Shown: piece by piece, positions 1-10,000 of the stretch
Layout: each line of letters starts with the position of its first letter
Position numbering within the stretch: the first letter of the stretch is position 1
From: Sphingobacteriales bacterium UTBCD1
Lineage (GTDB): Bacteria > Bacteroidota > Bacteroidia > Chitinophagales > Chitinophagaceae
Direction of reading: 5' to 3'
Length of the DNA stretch: 64,000 nt
NCBI GenBank assembly: GCA_002066995.1
Contig: MWTC01000003.1
Span: forward strand, 62,001 to 126,000
Notes under the pieces: generated by a model
What the model saw: only the letters and a program-made list of their open reading frames with translations
Databases searched by the model: none
Told to the model about the DNA's origin: nothing
Made by a program: the position numbers and the translations under genes

Positions 1-407
1 TTTTCAGGATAGCCGGCGGCCAGGGAGAAAAATATGATCAGGGAGAATTGCTCCGCTGGCTGGCAGAAAGCGTATGGTTCCCTACCAACCTGCTGCCCGG
101 AGATAACCTGCATTGGATGCCGGTTGACAGTACAAGTGCTCAACTCAATTTCACCTATAATAATATTTCTCTCTCTTATCTGGTTTCCTTCGATAACTCC
201 GGAGCAATCACAGAATTAAAAACAGAGCGGTACATGAATGAAAATGAATTGGAGACCTGGGTGGGAAAGGTTTCCGATTACAAAGAAAAAGAGGGAATGA
301 TGATCCCTTATGCCATTGAGGCATTATACCAACTAAAGGAAGGTGATTACAGTTACGCAAAATTTCATGTCAATGAAATAGAGTATAATGTTCCTGAAAA
401 GTATTGA
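1..407 (+). CDS. DUF6544-family protein, C-terminal part (truncated by window edge)
   Basis: The open frame runs in from the left edge (codons begin at base 3) and stops with TGA at 405-407. The visible 134 residues begin just before a KYDQGELLRWLAE segment followed by VWFPTNLLPGDNLHW. That pattern, with a beta-rich remainder ending in a FHVNEIEYN segment, resembles the C-terminal half of DUF6544 (formerly DUF6920) proteins, whose function is unknown. The real start lies outside the window; the internal TTG at 48 is only an in-frame codon. A hairpin follows 41 bases after the stop. Family assignment is by eye, so moderate confidence; coding status is secure. Confidence 0.7.
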   Translation, partial: FRIAGGQGEKYDQGELLRWLAESVWFPTNLLPGDNLHWMPVDSTSAQLNFTYNNISLSYLVSFDNSGAITELKTERYMNENELETWVGKVSDYKEKEGMMIPYAIEALYQLKEGDYSYAKFHVNEIEYNVPEKY

Positions 408-448
408 ACAAGTCAAAGATATGAGAGGAGATTTTTTTTATATTTTCC

Positions 449-469
449 CCGGTAAAATATTCTTACCGG
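449..469. terminator. Perfect 7-bp hairpin between the DUF6544 gene and aspartokinase
   Basis: CCGGTAA (449-455) and TTACCGG (463-469) are exact inverted repeats around a 7-base loop. It sits 41 bases after the upstream stop and 62 bases before the aspartokinase ATG. There is no T-run after it on the plus strand, so it is either a weak or factor-dependent terminator, or a leader structure of the aspartokinase mRNA. Confidence 0.35.
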
Positions 470-531
470 ATAAACACATCATCCTTGCTTACCTTTACCA
501 CTTTCATTTGATCATTAAAATCTCCTTCTGA

Positions 532-1800
532 ATGAAAGTTTTCAAATTCGGCGGAGCCTCCGTTAACAGTATTGAACGAATTCAAAATCTTGCCTCCATT
601 TTAAAAGAGTTTCCCGGGGAAAAGATCATGGTGGTGATTTCTGCAATGGGCAAAACCACCAATGCATTGGAGAAAGTTGTAGAAGCATTTTACAACAGGG
701 ACCGGGAAAAAGCATCTCAGTTATTACAAAAGATAAAGTATCAGCATGCCGGTACCGCAAAAGATCTGCTGTCTGTGCATTATATTTCCTGTGAAGCAAA
801 ACTCATAGAATTTTTTGCAAAAGCCGAATCATTAATCAATGAAAAGCCTGTTCGCCATCATGATTATTATTACGACCAGGTTGTTTGTATCGGCGAACTG
901 CTTTCCACTTCCATCATCAGCGCCTACCTGGAAGAAACGGGTATCCATAACCACTGGATAGACGTGAGAGAAATTTTTTGCACAGATAATAATTTTCGTG
1001 ATGCCCGGATTGATTGGCACACAACCCAGATGATGATCAGAAAAAAAGTCACTCCCCTGTTTCGAAACACCGATATTGTCCTGACTCAGGGCTTCATCGG
1101 TGCAACAAAAGAAAATGAAAGCACCACATTGGGAAGAGAAGGAAGTGATTATACGGCTGCTGTTTTTGCCAACATGCTGGATGCAAAACAGGTCTTTATC
1201 TGGAAAGATGTGGAAGCGGTGATGAATGCCGATCCCAAACAATTTCCGGATGCGGAACCGATCGCTGAACTAAACTACAACGAAGTGATCGAAATGGCCT
1301 ACTATGGTGCGCAGGTCATTCACCCAAAAACCATCAAACCCTTACAAAATAAAAATATCCCTTTATCCGTAAAATGTTTTTTGCAGCCCTCATTAGCCGG
1401 TACGGTCATTCAGGATCATATCCCGGAAAATTTACCCCCCATCATCGTGCTGAAAGAAAACCAGGTGATGCTCTGCCTGGAAACAAAAGATTTTTCTTTC
1501 ATTGGCGAACATCACCTGATAGGGCTATACAAGATCTTTGAAAAACTGAAAATAAAGCCCAACCTTACACAAAACGCAGCAATAAGTTTTACTGCAGTCC
1601 TGGATGATCATCCCGGGAAAATCGAATTGCTGGTCAAAGAAACATCAGCTCATTTCGGGGTCAGCATCACAAAGGGGTTATCATTACTGACACTGAGGCA
1701 TTATAAAAAGGAATTGTTTGAAAAACTGACTGAACGAAAAAATATTTTACTCAGGCAACAAACGCCTGTGACATTGCAGGTATTAATGGAGGATCAATGA
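532..1800 (+). CDS. lysC: Aspartate kinase (aspartokinase)
   Basis: Phosphorylates L-aspartate to 4-phospho-L-aspartate, the committed step of the lysine/threonine/methionine (aspartate) pathway, in the cytosol. The amino-acid-kinase fold shows the N-terminal KFGGAS motif (residues 5-10) and the substrate/ATP-binding TTLGREGSDYTA block (198-209), followed by YYGAQVIHPKT (258-267). The roughly 130 C-terminal residues correspond to the ACT regulatory region. At 422 residues it is monofunctional, without a fused homoserine dehydrogenase. Its last 7 bases overlap the 3' end of the convergent L,D-transpeptidase gene. dapD, a later lysine-branch step, lies at 56.5 kb and is not linked. Confidence 0.95.
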   Translation: MKVFKFGGASVNSIERIQNLASILKEFPGEKIMVVISAMGKTTNALEKVVEAFYNRDREKASQLLQKIKYQHAGTAKDLLSVHYISCEAKLIEFFAKAESLINEKPVRHHDYYYDQVVCIGELLSTSIISAYLEETGIHNHWIDVREIFCTDNNFRDARIDWHTTQMMIRKKVTPLFRNTDIVLTQGFIGATKENESTTLGREGSDYTAAVFANMLDAKQVFIWKDVEAVMNADPKQFPDAEPIAELNYNEVIEMAYYGAQVIHPKTIKPLQNKNIPLSVKCFLQPSLAGTVIQDHIPENLPPIIVLKENQVMLCLETKDFSFIGEHHLIGLYKIFEKLKIKPNLTQNAAISFTAVLDDHPGKIELLVKETSAHFGVSITKGLSLLTLRHYKKELFEKLTERKNILLRQQTPVTLQVLMEDQ

Positions 1801-2993
1801 ACTGTGGCTTCAACGGTCACCGTCTGCATCATTTTTTTTGCCACCGGTTTTTTATCCAGGATCGCAGGCTCCCAATTGGGCATTTTTTCCATGCGGGTGA
1901 TCAGTTCTTCATTAAAATCTTCATCTTTCATTCCACGGATCACTTTAAAATTTACAGGCACTCCATCCTTATCCACAATAAATTCTACCAGCACATAAGC
2001 CTTGTTGATTCCCCTGGGCAAATATTCAATCATTTCTTTTCCCAGCGTATCGAGATATCTCGCAAAAGCGGCTTCGCCACCGGGGAATTGCGGCCATTGC
2101 AATACCGCATCTGCCAGATCAGTGACCGTCCTGGTACGGTGATGAACGGGAGCTTTTATTTTTACCGGAGCATCTTTGACCAATACTGATTTTATTGCAG
2201 GAGCATTGTTCACCACATAATCGCCGTCATCATCTATCATCACTACCGGCAACTGCTTGTATTTTTCAAAATAATCAAATGCACCTTCCAGTTGCCTTGC
2301 AAATTTTTTCAAAGACGGGTCATCTTTTGCCAGGTTATTCAGGTAATCCACGCTCTTAGGAACATCATACTTTACCGGGAATATATGCACCGGGATAAAA
2401 TCCTGGCCGAGGTCTTTGGCATGTGCCGCCAGGATATAGAGCTCATCAATTTGTTTATCGGTTATCGGGATGCAGCCTACCGTCACACAACTTCCATGGA
2501 TATAAATATCGCTTCCGGGCATTATAGAATCGCTGAGAATCTTATCAGAAGCATTGGGATAATTGAGCCCCAAAGACAAATAGTAAGTGCTTTTAGGGTT
2601 AAATTCATTGATATAATAAAAACCTTCAGGCACCTGGTAATCGCCTTCCATTCTTTTGGGGCCAAGTGTACCGGCCAGGGCACAGATCTTATATGTCTTG
2701 AATAAACGGAATGGCTCATTGATCTCATTTTTCACCCACACTTCCAGCTGGCTGTCATATTTGAATGAACGTATATAAATATATTTTGCAGGCCACTTTA
2801 AATCCTTTGCTGCAAATTGCTTTTGCAACGTGTCGTCTTTCCTTTGCCAGGCTTCATTAACCCGGGGAAATGTTTTCTGAAAATCAAAAAATGAAGTATA
2901 TGAAGGCCCGCCTTTTTGCAATATGGGTTGTGCCGGTACGGTCACATTCAATCCCAGACAGATCACCAGAGCCAAAAAAAGGTTTTTCATCAC
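1794..2993 (-). CDS. YafK-like L,D-transpeptidase fused to a TonB C-terminal domain
   Basis: 399 residues with an N-terminal signal peptide (about 1-21). The central part is an L,D-transpeptidase (YkuD fold) of the YafK type: the signature IHGSCVTVGCIPITD gives a catalytic His166 and nucleophile Cys174, with a neighbouring Cys169. YafK-type enzymes act on meso-diaminopimelate residues of peptidoglycan, and E. coli LdtF/DpaA detaches Braun lipoprotein from the wall. Residues about 295-399 (WPQFPGGEAAFARYL, then VLVEFIVDKDGVP, ending MPNWEPA) match the C-terminal domain of TonB-type energy transducers in sequence pattern, yet no transmembrane anchor precedes it. The fusion suggests a periplasmic enzyme tethered to envelope proteins; that role is inference. 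Confidence 0.85.
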   Translation of the reverse strand: MMKNLFLALVICLGLNVTVPAQPILQKGGPSYTSFFDFQKTFPRVNEAWQRKDDTLQKQFAAKDLKWPAKYIYIRSFKYDSQLEVWVKNEINEPFRLFKTYKICALAGTLGPKRMEGDYQVPEGFYYINEFNPKSTYYLSLGLNYPNASDKILSDSIMPGSDIYIHGSCVTVGCIPITDKQIDELYILAAHAKDLGQDFIPVHIFPVKYDVPKSVDYLNNLAKDDPSLKKFARQLEGAFDYFEKYKQLPVVMIDDDGDYVVNNAPAIKSVLVKDAPVKIKAPVHHRTRTVTDLADAVLQWPQFPGGEAAFARYLDTLGKEMIEYLPRGINKAYVLVEFIVDKDGVPVNFKVIRGMKDEDFNEELITRMEKMPNWEPAILDKKPVAKKMMQTVTVEATVH

Positions 2994-3231
2994 AGCTGTT
3001 TATCTCTCAATTAACGAATAGTATTGCAGATTTATTCTGCCAAATAGTGAATGAATTGTAAAGATACTAAACGAAACCGGATGAAGGTAACCCTGATGGC
3101 CGGACGTTGAATACCGGATGCATAAGTCTTATGGCTCAATGGTTATTAATTATTGATTATTCCTGCTCTTTGCTCACTCCAACTTTAAACCTGTATCATG
3201 AACATGATGAATTAAGCTTATAACGTACGCC

Positions 3232-4365
3232 TCATAAATTCCCCCTTGCCTCCTGCTCTCTTTCCAGCGCTTCAAATAAAGCTTTGAAATTTCCCTTGCC
3301 AAAACTTTTTGCTCCTTTACGCTGGATGATCTCAAAAAACAAAGTTGGTCTGTCCTGTATCGGTTTACTGAATACCTGCAATAAATATCCTTCATCATCC
3401 CGGTCCACAAGAATTCCCAATTCTTTTAATGGAGCCAGGTCTTCATCTATCTTACCGATGCGACCAGGCAAAGTGTCGTAATAATTGGAAGGAACTTTCA
3501 GAAATTCAACTCCACGGTTCCTTAGTTCTGTAACGGTCTGAACGATATTATGTGTGGCAAGAGCCACATGCTGCACCCCTTCTCCGTTGTAAAATTCAAG
3601 GTACTCTTCCACCTGCGATTTCTTCTTTCCTTCTGCCGGTTCATTGATCGGGAATTTTACATATCCATTTCCATTGCTCATCACTTTGCTCATCAGTGCA
3701 GAATATTCGGTAGAGATATCTTTATCATCAAATGAAATGATATTTCTGAATCCCATCACTTCTTCATAAAATTTCACCCGGGGGTTCATTTGATTCCATC
3801 CTACATTTCCCACGCAATGATCCACATAAAGAAGCCCGGTATCTGAAGGTTGAAAATAAGGATTGCTCCATGCCTGGTAGCCCGGCATGAACGGGCCATT
3901 ATAATTTTTTCGTTCAATGAACAGGTGTACGGTTTCCCCATAAGTGTGAATGCCGCTCATCACCACTTCCCCGTGTTCATCTTTCAGGTGTTTTGGTTCC
4001 ATAAAACTTTTACCTCCTCTCTTTGTGGTTTCGTACCAGGCGCTTTCTGCATCATCTACCCGCAGGGCCAGCACTTTCACTCCATCGCCATGATCGTACA
4101 CATGGTCTGCAATGGCATTATCAGTACGTAGAGCAGTGGTCAAAACAAATGTGAGTTTATTTTGCCGCAGCACATAACTTACTTTATCTCTTGTTCCGGT
4201 TTCCGGGCCGGCATAAGCTAAAGCCTGGAATCCAAATGCACTCATGTAAAAATGTGCAGCCTGCTTGGCATTGCCTGTATAAAATTCTACGTAATCTGTT
4301 CCCTGTAAAGGAAGAAAATCTTTTTGTGCAGTTTCTTTTGTACCGGTAATCGTTTCTGTTTTCAT
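3232..4365 (-). CDS. hppD: 4-hydroxyphenylpyruvate dioxygenase
   Basis: Converts 4-hydroxyphenylpyruvate to homogentisate in tyrosine catabolism, using a non-haem Fe(II). 377 residues, the usual length. It has two VOC-fold halves. The metal-binding triad is visible as His183 (in YVDHCVGN), His266 (in GVQHVAL) and Glu345 (in FFEIIQRKG), and the C-terminal gate helix (FGKGNFKALFEALE) is intact. It stands alone here: no homogentisate dioxygenase or fumarylacetoacetase is adjacent. A 6-bp inverted repeat lies 11 bases upstream of its ATG. Confidence 0.95.
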   Translation of the reverse strand: MKTETITGTKETAQKDFLPLQGTDYVEFYTGNAKQAAHFYMSAFGFQALAYAGPETGTRDKVSYVLRQNKLTFVLTTALRTDNAIADHVYDHGDGVKVLALRVDDAESAWYETTKRGGKSFMEPKHLKDEHGEVVMSGIHTYGETVHLFIERKNYNGPFMPGYQAWSNPYFQPSDTGLLYVDHCVGNVGWNQMNPRVKFYEEVMGFRNIISFDDKDISTEYSALMSKVMSNGNGYVKFPINEPAEGKKKSQVEEYLEFYNGEGVQHVALATHNIVQTVTELRNRGVEFLKVPSNYYDTLPGRIGKIDEDLAPLKELGILVDRDDEGYLLQVFSKPIQDRPTLFFEIIQRKGAKSFGKGNFKALFEALEREQEARGNL

Positions 4366-4375
4366 GATGATGTAG

Positions 4376-4391
4376 CCCGGTTTCCACCGGG
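4376..4391. promoter_or_regulatory. Inverted repeat immediately upstream of hppD
   Basis: CCCGGT (4376-4381) and ACCGGG (4386-4391) form a perfect 6-bp stem with a TTCC loop, beginning 11 bases upstream of the hppD ATG (minus strand). It may be a leader hairpin affecting translation start or an operator half-site pair. No partner regulator gene is adjacent, so its function is unknown. Confidence 0.3.
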
Positions 4392-4584
4392 TGGTTTTAT
4401 GTTATTATCAAAAAAACGTTTCAGAGAAAATTATAAAGTCAGTGGCCCATGGCCAGCGTCTCCATCAGCATTTCAAAGCCGGAGCGATGGTCCGGAAAAA
4501 GTTTATGAGGATAATCAGGACGCATATAACAAAATTAAAGAAAGTATTCAACATGGATGACAGTACCGCTCAGGGGCGCTTCCC

Positions 4585-4592
4585 TATCTTTG
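4585..4592 (+). promoter_or_regulatory. Putative -7 promoter element of purK
   Basis: TATCTTTG matches the Bacteroidota -7 consensus TAnnTTTG exactly and ends 5 bases before the purK ATG. If real, the transcript starts at or within a few bases of the start codon, giving a leaderless or nearly leaderless message. No good -33 TTTG element is visible at the expected spacing. Confidence 0.4.
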
Positions 4593-4596
4593 CGCC

Positions 4597-5718
4597 ATGC
4601 AAAAGATCGGTATTCTTGGCGGAGGTCAATTAGGGAAAATGTTGTTGCAGGCTGCTGCTAATTACCCTGTGGAAACATGGATAATGGAAAATGACATTGA
4701 ATGCCCTGCAGCACACCTATGCCATCACTTCATCAGGGGGGATATCAAGAAATATGAAGACGTTTACAATTTCGGGATAAAACTGGATGCCCTGACTATC
4801 GAAATTGAAAATGTAAACGTGGAAGCTTTAGAACAACTGGAAAAAGAAGGAGTAAAAATTTTTCCCGGCCCATCTGTCCTCAGAATTATCAAGAATAAGA
4901 TTTTACAAAAACAATACTATCAACAATACCAGATACCCACAGCTTCATTTGTGATCACGCAAAACAGGGAAGAACTGAAAAAGCAGGAACAACTTTTACC
5001 GGCTGTTCACAAGCTTGGCACCGGCGGGTATGACGGACGGGGTGTACAGTTCATCCAGACCAAAGAAGATCTTGTAAAAGGATTTGACCAGCCTGCGGTA
5101 CTTGAGAAATTAATTCCGATACACAAAGAGATCGCACAACTGGTGGTCATCAACGGAAAGAAAGAAACAGCATTGTACCCACCCGTGGAAATGATCTTTG
5201 ATCCCGTGCTCAATTTACTGGACTATCAGCTCTGTCCTGCCGAACTCACCACGCAAACACTTTATAAAGTGGAAGCCATCGCCCTGGCTGTAGCAAAAAA
5301 CTTTAACTCACCGGGATTGTTTACCGTTGAAATGTTCATTGACAGGGATAAAAATGTTTTTGTAAATGAAACAGCGCCCAGGGTACACAACAGCGGCCAT
5401 CATACCATAGAAGCGCATTATTGTTCGCAGTTTGACATGATGTGGAGAGTACTCCTGGGTTATCCTTTAGGAAATACAGATCCCATCCTGCCTTCTGCCA
5501 TGATCAATCTTATCGGAAGCAATAACTACCGTGGCCATGCCGTATATGAAGGGATGGAGGAGGCATTAAAGATGGAAAATGCTTTTGTCCATATTTATGG
5601 GAAAAAAGAAACTAAGCCCGGAAGAAAAATGGGCCATGTTACCATCATCAGCAGGGAAAAACAGGACCTGTTGCACAAAGCCAATCTCATTAAGCATACG
5701 GTGAAAGTAATTTCCTGA
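4597..5718 (+). CDS. purK: 5-(carboxyamino)imidazole ribonucleotide synthase
   Basis: ATP-grasp enzyme of de novo purine synthesis: AIR plus bicarbonate plus ATP gives N5-CAIR, the substrate of PurE. 373 residues, normal for the family. The N-terminal GILGGGQLGKML segment, the central ATP-grasp region with KLGTGGYDGRGV (about 143-154), and the metal-binding NETAPRVHNSGHHTIEA block (about 262-278) are all present. The ATG at 4597 begins directly with the conserved N-terminus. Its partner purE is not adjacent but 5.8 kb downstream on the same strand, separated by the efflux operon running the other way. The gene ends one base from the convergent outer-membrane-factor gene. Confidence 0.96.
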   Translation: MQKIGILGGGQLGKMLLQAAANYPVETWIMENDIECPAAHLCHHFIRGDIKKYEDVYNFGIKLDALTIEIENVNVEALEQLEKEGVKIFPGPSVLRIIKNKILQKQYYQQYQIPTASFVITQNREELKKQEQLLPAVHKLGTGGYDGRGVQFIQTKEDLVKGFDQPAVLEKLIPIHKEIAQLVVINGKKETALYPPVEMIFDPVLNLLDYQLCPAELTTQTLYKVEAIALAVAKNFNSPGLFTVEMFIDRDKNVFVNETAPRVHNSGHHTIEAHYCSQFDMMWRVLLGYPLGNTDPILPSAMINLIGSNNYRGHAVYEGMEEALKMENAFVHIYGKKETKPGRKMGHVTIISREKQDLLHKANLIKHTVKVIS

Positions 5719-5719
5719 T

Positions 5720-7033
5720 TTAAAATCTGATCTGGTTTGCCAGTCTTTTCAATTCAATTTCGGATGCCTTGGTGGCAAACCGAAGGTTGGTAAGAGTGTA
5801 AGAAGCATTTTCAAAACTTTGCTGCGCCTGTTCCACTTCAAGAATGGTTGCCTGTCTCAGCTGGAACCGCATCAATACAAGATCCAACAGTTTACCGGCC
5901 AGCTCAACATTTTTCTGCTGCGCATCAATTTGTTGCAGTCCATTACTATATGCCTGGTATGTTTTAACGGCATTGGCGGTATAATCCCTGATCAGCATTT
6001 CTTTGGACAAAGCTGCATTCTTCGTATTGATGTCGGCAATTTTTTTCTGTCGTTTATAAATACTTCCGTTGTAAATAGGGATGCTAAGATTCAATCCTCC
6101 ATAAAGCCCATTGGTCTGGTTTAACAACAGGTTTCCCGCAGAGATCTGTGACCGGTTATATGAATAAGATGTAGTGGCCCGCAAGGTAGGGTATCTTAAT
6201 GCGGATGTTTCTTTTGAAATGAATTCATTAATCCTGACCTGCTGATCAGCAGCGATAATATCTGCATTATTTCTCAGGTTATTCAATATATCTCCTAACA
6301 CTACTGTCTGGTCCACAATGATTGTATCCGTAATTTCTACAAGGGAGTCAGGCCGGATAGTAAGCAACTGAAGTAATGTTGTCTTTGACTGGTCAATGGA
6401 AAGTTGTTGAGATTGTTTTGCCTGGATCAATGCATTCAGATCAATTTGTGACTGAAACAGATCAGCATTGTTTGCCATACCCACATTCTGTTGAGCCTTT
6501 ACAATTTCCAGTCTCTTCTGGGAAGCTTCAATAGAACGGTTGATTGTGACCATATAACTCTCCTGCCGGATGACATCAAAGTAGGCTGTTGTTACTGCCG
6601 CTACCAGGTCCTGTATTTCTGAATTAAGATATTCCTGGCTTTGTTGCTGCAATTCTTCCAGTCTTTTTCTTGTAGTGGTCACCCGGGTACCGTTATACAA
6701 CAAGATGCCAGCACTGACTCCACTGTTCAAAGTATTTCCTACAGCTCCTGAACGCTTTATGACAGTGCCGGTATTCAGTTTCTGGTTCACCCCGGTCACC
6801 TGTTCATTGTCACTCACTGTTCCGGTAATCACCGGTAAACCTCCCGCCATCCCGATATGATTATTGATCTGACTTACCTGTACATTATTTTTCAATACCT
6901 GGATATCAAGACTGTTTTTTAATGCAATGCTGATTGCATCGGGCAAGCTGAGTTTCTGTGCTGGTCCCTGCAGGTAAATCAGGATACAAAGAATTATCCA
7001 TACAGAAAATTTTATTCTTTTGCTTGTCGCCAT
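5720..7033 (-). CDS. TolC-family outer membrane efflux protein
   Basis: 437 residues with an N-terminal signal sequence (about 1-25) and the two repeated long alpha-helical segments of TolC/OprM-type outer membrane factors, e.g. LPDAISIALKNSLDIQVLKNN near the N-terminus and the repeated ALRYPTLRATTSYSYN region about residue 280. It forms the outer membrane exit duct of a tripartite pump. It is the third gene of a minus-strand operon, 26 bases behind the RND permease and after the periplasmic adaptor, so the three proteins probably assemble with each other. Confidence 0.92.
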   Translation of the reverse strand: MATSKRIKFSVWIILCILIYLQGPAQKLSLPDAISIALKNSLDIQVLKNNVQVSQINNHIGMAGGLPVITGTVSDNEQVTGVNQKLNTGTVIKRSGAVGNTLNSGVSAGILLYNGTRVTTTRKRLEELQQQSQEYLNSEIQDLVAAVTTAYFDVIRQESYMVTINRSIEASQKRLEIVKAQQNVGMANNADLFQSQIDLNALIQAKQSQQLSIDQSKTTLLQLLTIRPDSLVEITDTIIVDQTVVLGDILNNLRNNADIIAADQQVRINEFISKETSALRYPTLRATTSYSYNRSQISAGNLLLNQTNGLYGGLNLSIPIYNGSIYKRQKKIADINTKNAALSKEMLIRDYTANAVKTYQAYSNGLQQIDAQQKNVELAGKLLDLVLMRFQLRQATILEVEQAQQSFENASYTLTNLRFATKASEIELKRLANQIRF

Positions 7034-7059
7034 AATAATTTTCTTATTGAAAATAATGA

Positions 7060-10000
7060 TTACTCCGTTTCGCCCCGCATCAGTTTATCTACTTCGTCCG
7101 TTGTCCTGTGTTTTCCGGAAACATATATATAAACCGCAGGTATCACAAACAAAGTCAATACCAGTGAAAACAGGATACCGCAGACCACCACAATTCCGAG
7201 CGGAACACGGCTTGCTGATGATGCGCCAAGTCCTAAAGCGATTGGTAATGCGCCCAGTGATGTAGCCAGGCTCGTCATCAGGATCGGCCTCAGCCTTTGC
7301 GAGGCAGCTTCGAATACTGCATCTGATTTTGACATTCCTAATACCCGCTTCTGATTGGCGAACTCAACAATCAGGATTCCATTCTTCGTAACCAATCCGA
7401 TCAGCATGATCATCCCGATTTCTGAAAAGATATTCAATGTCTGGCCGAATATCCAAAGACTCAATAAAGCGCCGCTCAATGCAAGCGGTACTGTGACCAT
7501 AATGGTAAACGGATCCCTGAAACTTTCAAACTGTGCAGAGAGTATCAGGTAGATCAGCACCAATGCCAATATAAAAGCAAAAACAATATTGGAAGAACTT
7601 TCTGCATAGTCCCGTGATGGCCCGGTAAGAGCTGTCTGGTAAGTTTCATCCAGCAGCTTATTAGCAATATTCTGCATTGCTTTGATTCCATCTCCTATCG
7701 TATATCCTTCCGACAGGGAGGCAGAGATCGTTGCTGCTTTATAACGGTTAAAGTGATACAAGGTAGCGGGGCTGGTACTTTCATGCATTTGCACCACTGC
7801 ATTCAGGGGGATAAGCTGACCGGAATTATTTCTCACAAACAGATCACTTATATCCTGTGGTTTGTTGCGATCCGTTCTTTCTACCTGGGCAATCACTGAA
7901 TATTGATAACCTCCCTGTATATAATATGCCAGCCTGCCGCCGCTGAATGCGGATTGCAATGCAGCAATCACATCCTGTGTAGATAATCCAAGATCTTTCA
8001 CTTTCATCCTGTCCACAGTAAGCTGAAGTTCGGGAGTATTGAATTTCAGGTTCACATCCACATTGGCAAATGTCTTGTCCTCTCTTGCTGCATCCAGAAA
8101 TTTTGGGATCATGTCCTGCAACTTTGCAAGGTCCTGGTTCTCCAAAATAAATTGTACGGGGAGCCCGGCCCTTGATCCTAACCCCACAGCAATTGTTTGC
8201 TCCTGTATGGCAAATATTCTTGCCTGGTTGAACCGTGACAGCTTCCTCTGAATATCATTTGCAATCTCATTTTGAGAACGCTTCCTGTTTTGCGGTGGCA
8301 CTAACCCGATACGGGGCTGAGAAGTGTTATTACCTCCGAACGACGGGGTCCGGGCAAAAACAAAATCTCTTTCGGGAATGGAATCATAAAGAAAATCCAG
8401 GAACGGATCAACAATCTTCACCATCGAGCTATAACTTGTACCCTGCGCCGCAGTCATATTAAAACGAACGCTGCTTTTATCTTCCAACGGAGCCAGTTCA
8501 CTTTTCAGGTTGCCAAATGAAAACCAGATCAGTGCTCCGCATATAGCGATGACCACCCAGCTGAGCCAGCGTACATTAAGAAACTTTTTCAAAAGCTGCT
8601 GGTATCCATTCTCAATACTTCTGAAGAAAGGTTCTGTTTTATGATAAAGTTTTCCATGCAAACTTTTCTTTCTCGTGAGTATTACATTCAGTACCGGAGT
8701 GATAGTAAGAGATACAAATGCCGATATCAGTACCGCTGCAGCCAGCACCACGCCGAATTCGCGGAATAAATGGCCAACAAAACCCTGGAGGAAGATCACG
8801 GGCAGAAATACAATGGCGAGCGTAAGCGAGGTGGAGATCACTGCAAAAAATATTTCCTTACTTCCCTCCACTGCTGCTTTATGGATGGGCATTCCCTTCT
8901 CAACCATCCTGAATATATTTTCTGTCACCACTATTCCATCATCCACCACCAGGCCGGTAGCCAGGACAATGGCAAGCAGGGTGAGAATATTAATAGTGAA
9001 ACCTGAAAGGTACATGATAAAGAAAGTGGCAATAAGCGAAATGGGGATGTCGATCAGCGGGCGGATGGCAATAAGCCAGTCGCGGAAGAAAAAGAAAATT
9101 ACAAAGATCACCAACCCAAATGCGATGGCTAACGTTTCTTCCACTTCATGCAAGGACTGGCGTATGTTTTCCGTGTTATCAATTAAAACCTTAAACTGGA
9201 TATCAGACCGGTTATCTTTTTCGATCTGGTCCATCTTTTTATAAAACTCATCTGCAATAGCGATATTATTGGCGCCGGGTTGCGGAATAATGGCAAGGCC
9301 AACCGCATTGACACCATTATACTTCCAGTTGTTCTCAAGGCTTTCCGGCCCCACTTCCACCCTTGCAATGTCACCCAAACGAACAATACCCGAGCTGCCT
9401 TCTTTGATGATCAGGTCACGGAATTGTTTTTCAGTCGTTAATCTTCCTAATACACGAATGGTAAGGTCTGTATTATTCCCATAAATTTTTCCCGGGGGCA
9501 GCTCAATATTTTCCTTACTTAATGCAGCGCTGAGATCATTAAATGCCACACCGTATGAGTTCATTTTATCGGGGTTGAGCCAGATACGCATGGCGTATCT
9601 TTTTTGGCCGAAGATGTTGATGGAGCTTACCTGGCTAATGGTCTGCAATTGCTGTTGCAATACATTCTCAGCATAATCACTCAACTCAAGCAAACTTTTT
9701 GTTTTACTCTGAACGGCAAGGATCAGGATAAAATCACTGTTTGCATCCGATTTGGTTACAACCGGTAATGCGTCAATATCCTGCGGTAATCCACGGGCAG
9801 CCTGGCTTACTTTATCACGAACATCGCTTGCAGCTGCCTCAAGGTCGGTACCCAAATTAAATTCCACGCTGATCTGGCTGAAACCCTGGCTGCTTGAAGA
9901 AGTGATCGTCCGGATACCGGGAATGCCGTTGATCTGTTTTTCCAGCACCTCGGTTATCCGGCTCTCAATAATATCCGGGTTGGCACCGGTATATGATGTG

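Noticed and set aside
4391..4633. 80-codon plus-strand frame just before purK
   Set aside because: It runs into purK in another frame, has no family features, and the purK promoter candidate lies within it.
8675..9244. 189-codon plus-strand frame inside the RND permease
   Set aside because: Antisense shadow of a strongly conserved permease gene; Ser/Thr-rich composition without any recognisable domain.
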